Source: Actinomycetes bacterium
Lineage (GTDB): Bacteria > Actinomycetota > Actinomycetes > Nanopelagicales > Nanopelagicaceae
Assembly (NCBI GenBank): GCA_014190175.1
Contig: BJFZ01000053.1
Span: forward strand, 1-8,128
Direction of reading: 5' to 3'
DNA length: 8,128 bases
The notes beneath the pieces are model-generated. The model did no database searches, was not told where the DNA came from, and saw only the letters and a program-made list of their open reading frames with translations. Of the stretch, positions 6,108 to 8,128 are shown one piece after another (within the stretch, counting starts at the first letter, position 1; every line of letters starts with the position of its first letter). Made by a program: the position numbers and the translations under genes.

Positions 6108-6971
6108 ATGAAACTTGAAATATTTGACGAACGTCGTTGTACTTTAGGAGAAGGTCCTACTTCTAGTGGTTTAAAAAATAGCCACGTGATGTGGATCGAT
6201 ATTTTGTCTTACAAAGTTTTATGGCGAGATATCCATTCTGGTGAAATTGGTTCGTTTGATACACCTGCGGAAGTCGGCTTCGCGCTGCCACGTAAGAACT
6301 CCGGTGTTGTACTTGGCCATGCATCCGGTGCAACTTTGAGAGAGGTTGATGGTACTGAAAATCCTTTGCCAAGTTGGCTAGAGGCTGAGTCCGGTCCATT
6401 AGCAATTCCAGTTAGGTGGAACGATGCCAAGGTTGCGCCAAATGGCGAATTATTTGCTGGCACTATGGCATTTGATGGCGCGAAAGATGCTGGTTGTCTT
6501 TATAAATTTTCAAAAGATGGTAACACAATTACCAAATTACTAGCACCCGTTTCTATTAGTAATGCTCTGGATTGGACTCCGGATGGGACCACCTTTTATT
6601 ACGTCGACACCTTAACTATGCAATTAGATAAATTTGATTACGCAGATTCTGGCATTACAAATCGAAGAACTTTAGTTAAATTTGATGTGAGCGACGGTAT
6701 GCCCGATGGTGGTTGTTCGGACTCCGAAGGCGGCATGTGGATTGGTTTTTGGGGCGGCTCACACATCCGCCGATATGACAGCACAGGTAAAAAAACTCAT
6801 GAAATTAAGATGCCTGTTAAAAACATTACTTCTTGCGCATTTGCTGGTGAAAATCTAGATAAGTTGATTGTGACCACTGCAAGCGCTGATGATGGCGATA
6901 ATCCCAATTCGGGAATGACATTTGTATTGGAGCCAGGAATAAAAGGTAATAAGACAGTACTTTTCAATTAA
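6108..6971 (+). CDS. SMP-30/gluconolactonase/LRE-family protein, probable sugar lactone lactonase
   Basis: The 287-residue protein has the size and motifs of the regucalcin/SMP-30 six-bladed beta-propeller lactonases. Metal ligands and the catalytic acid are recognisable: Glu15 in CTLGEGP, Asn152 in ISNALDWTPDG, and Asp205 in PDGGCSDSEGGMWIGFW. The substrate-side Asn105-Asp106 is seen in RWNDAKVAPNGELFAGTM. Such enzymes open sugar-1,4- or 1,5-lactones to aldonic acids in the cytosol with a divalent metal. I take the ATG at 6108 as start because relatives begin like MKLEIFDERRCTLGEGP. A TTG at 6096 would add four residues (MKKN); neither start has a convincing ribosome site, because GAAGAAG ends only 3 nt before the ATG. 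The gene follows the permease by 35 nt and probably shares its transcript. Its last 8 nt overlap the end of the opposite-strand epimerase gene. With the SDR gene it suggests oxidative sugar breakdown. Confidence 0.9.
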   Translation: MKLEIFDERRCTLGEGPTSSGLKNSHVMWIDILSYKVLWRDIHSGEIGSFDTPAEVGFALPRKNSGVVLGHASGATLREVDGTENPLPSWLEAESGPLAIPVRWNDAKVAPNGELFAGTMAFDGAKDAGCLYKFSKDGNTITKLLAPVSISNALDWTPDGTTFYYVDTLTMQLDKFDYADSGITNRRTLVKFDVSDGMPDGGCSDSEGGMWIGFWGGSHIRRYDSTGKKTHEIKMPVKNITSCAFAGENLDKLIVTTASADDGDNPNSGMTFVLEPGIKGNKTVLFN

Positions 6972-7929
6972 TCTCTAACTCTAATTGCCAAGTTTTGCTT
7001 TCTCTTGCTTTCAAAATATTTGCACTTCCTAGCTTCATACATTCATCCAATCGATCAGTTCTTCCTGTCGTTGGTTCCAGAGCTACCCAAGTTGCTGGCT
7101 CCCCCGTTAACGGCCAAGCGCCGAAGTTATAGCAAATTCCAAGATACGGAATATCGCTAGGTGAAAACTTCATTGTTAATTTACGACCAGAGTTCAATTT
7201 TTGCAAAGTTACTTCGCCGTCAGTTGGCGCATCAAGAACAACTTTGTCAGTTAAAACCTTGGCCAGCGAGACGTTACTCAAATCGCTCAATTGCCCATCT
7301 GCACTTAGAACTTTGGGCCAGACATGTTCGGTTAAATGTCCGCCATACCAGGCTTCGCCATCTTCTCCAACCCTTCCGCCAAAACCAAACTCTTTTAGCA
7401 TTTTTGGATTTCCAGAAATTTCTATTTTCATATCTTCGTCAATTTTAAAGAGCGGATGAGCAGACCACATATAAGTGATATCACTAGTTCCAATATTGGA
7501 AACCGTGTAATCAAAAATTAATTTACGGTTTATAAGAGTTACTTTTCTTGAAAAGCAATACTCAAAAAGTCTGCCGGCCACAGTTGTTGAAATACCTTGA
7601 TCAATTTCTGCTACTTGCCAAGGCATTGACCAGATTTCACCATGATCCGGAAGTGTTATTTCAGAGTTTGTTGGGTCTTGCGAAATACCAATGTTGGGAA
7701 AACACTCATCGAAGCCGCTGATGTCATAGCGGTCGTAAGTATCGCCATATTTAGCTAACTTTACTGGACGTGAGTTATCGCGCCAAAGCCACTCATGGCT
7801 ATTTTTAATGTCGTATATCTCAACAATTTTGCCGCCTAATTCAGGAATAAATCGCAATTTAATAAATTGGTTTTGTAATGTAATTGAATGCAAACCAAGA
7901 TACGGCTCCGAATTTATTTCGATATCCAA
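6964..7929 (-). CDS. Aldose 1-epimerase-like (galactose mutarotase superfamily) protein
   Basis: This 321-residue protein fits the mutarotase-like beta-sandwich superfamily. Visible features are FIPELGGKIVEIYD (27-40), GFDECFPNIG (72-81), LPDHGEIWSMPW (93-104), the strand-end histidine in MWSAHPLF (His158) and the carboxylate in WVALEPTTGRTDRL (Glu285). The His/Glu pair is what the family uses to interconvert alpha and beta sugar anomers. It is more distant from classical GalM, so the exact sugar, or even catalysis, is not certain. The start is a TTG with GGAG (7940-7943) 10 nt upstream; no better ATG is seen at the N-terminus. It points towards the lactonase gene and overlaps it tail-to-tail by 8 nt, so it is on a separate transcript. 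The context suggests that it supplies the anomer used by the dehydrogenase. Confidence 0.82.
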   Translation of the reverse strand: MDIEINSEPYLGLHSITLQNQFIKLRFIPELGGKIVEIYDIKNSHEWLWRDNSRPVKLAKYGDTYDRYDISGFDECFPNIGISQDPTNSEITLPDHGEIWSMPWQVAEIDQGISTTVAGRLFEYCFSRKVTLINRKLIFDYTVSNIGTSDITYMWSAHPLFKIDEDMKIEISGNPKMLKEFGFGGRVGEDGEAWYGGHLTEHVWPKVLSADGQLSDLSNVSLAKVLTDKVVLDAPTDGEVTLQKLNSGRKLTMKFSPSDIPYLGICYNFGAWPLTGEPATWVALEPTTGRTDRLDECMKLGSANILKARESKTWQLELEIN

Positions 7930-7939
7930 GATGAAATTT

Positions 7940-7943
7940 CTCC
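7940..7943 (-). promoter_or_regulatory. Ribosome binding site supporting a TTG start
   Basis: GGAG on the - strand lies 10 nt before the TTG at 7927-7929. This is why the epimerase-like gene is started at the rare codon TTG. Confidence 0.5.
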
Positions 7944-7960
7944 AAGTTTTGGCTGACTGT

Positions 7961-8035
7961 TAACTAAGTCCAAATTTAACTACAGAAAAGGTAACTAAAC
8001 CATGAATTTTGAGTGCCAATCGTGTTTTGTAGTTA
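7961..8035. repeat. Cluster of TAACTA motifs upstream of the epimerase gene
   Basis: TAACTA occurs at 7961-7966, 7977-7982 and 7992-7997, and inverted (TAGTTA) at 8030-8035. The first three are spaced 16 and 15 bp apart. The third lies in AGGTAACTA, which shares AGGTAAC with the dyad at 5029-5035. These are short AT-rich words, so chance is a real possibility, but four in 75 bp between two divergent genes may mark a regulator site. Confidence 0.3.
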
Positions 8036-8056
8036 GTCTTTTTGAAGCCTTTGTCG

Positions 8057-8062
8057 TAGCCT
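8057..8062 (+). promoter_or_regulatory. Possible -10 box for a leaderless transcript
   Basis: TAGCCT fits the TANNNT pattern and lies 6 nt before the ATG at 8069. That places the transcription start at or very near the A of the start codon. No proper Shine-Dalgarno sequence is present (only GAGAA directly against the ATG). A weak -35-like TTAGTC lies at 8033-8038, 18 nt upstream. Leaderless mRNAs are common in Actinobacteria. Confidence 0.4.
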
Positions 8063-8068
8063 AGAGAA

Positions 8069-8128
8069 ATGACAACGGAGTCAGCTTTTAAAACCGCGCA
8101 AGCACAATTAAGAATTGCCGTTGACCAA
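8069..8128 (+). CDS. N-terminus of a gene cut by the window edge; possibly a Glu/Leu/Phe/Val dehydrogenase
   Basis: An ATG opens a frame that stays open for 20 codons to the right edge (MTTESAFKTAQAQLRIAVDQ). The pattern of Phe, Ala, Gln and Leu in a predicted helix recalls the N-termini of glutamate/leucine-type dehydrogenases (F..AQ.QL..A...L), but 20 residues cannot settle this. The start is supported by the -10-like TAGCCT 6 nt upstream, which would make the message leaderless. The gene is divergent from the epimerase-like gene and probably does not belong to the sugar cluster. Confidence 0.45.
   Translation, partial: MTTESAFKTAQAQLRIAVDQ

Noticed and set aside
8002..8064. Small 20-codon frame (begins MNFECQSC) with AAGG about 10 nt upstream, as a leader peptide for the gene at 8069
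   Set aside because: The length is within chance expectation, and the likely -10 box of the downstream gene lies inside its end, so the two would not share a transcript.

Overview
The window (8,128 nt, fairly AT-rich by eye) looks like a chromosomal segment of a small-genome, low-GC actinobacterium. The pointers are a lipoprotein with an Ala/Gly/Asp-rich linker after its lipobox, very tight gene packing, and a probable leaderless start at the right edge. A planktonic freshwater lineage such as Nanopelagicales (acI) would fit, but this is an inference from style; no taxonomic marker is present. I see no phage, insertion sequence, CRISPR array, tRNA or rRNA.

Layout. (1) 3-365, + strand: 3' part of a TrhO/YceA-type rhodanese (tRNA U34 hydroxylation). 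(2) 371-4839, - strand: a four-gene run read right to left. It encodes a lipoprotein sugar-binding protein, a double-domain CUT2 ATPase, an RbsC-type permease and a short-chain dehydrogenase. ATPase and permease share an ATGA overlap, and permease and dehydrogenase overlap by 11 nt. A perfect 16-bp hairpin separates the binding-protein gene from the ATPase gene. (3) 4840-5106: a divergent control region with two identical 40-bp tandem repeats and a third, diverged copy, each carrying a TAAC/GTTA dyad. (4) 5107-6971, + strand: a second, different RbsC-type permease and an SMP-30/gluconolactonase-family lactonase. (5) 6964-7929, - strand: an aldose-1-epimerase-like protein whose 3' end overlaps the lactonase gene by 8 nt. 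(6) 8069-8128, + strand: the first 20 codons of a new gene, possibly a Glu/Leu-type amino acid dehydrogenase.

How the genes may work together. The binding protein, one ATPase and two unlike permeases could form one CUT2 importer with a heterodimeric membrane channel, as in the Lsr (AI-2) and Rha (rhamnose) systems, but here split over two divergent transcripts. The mutarotase, dehydrogenase and lactonase are what the first steps of an oxidative, non-phosphorylating sugar route need: anomer interconversion, oxidation of the sugar to its lactone, and opening of the lactone to the aldonic acid. No kinase, isomerase, dehydratase, aldolase or regulator gene lies in the window. The sugar cannot be named from this sequence; a pentose, 6-deoxyhexose or hexose are all possible.

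The most unusual feature is the threefold operator-like array between the divergent halves. The rest is recognisable catabolic machinery in an uncommon arrangement, and I do not claim a wholly new system.
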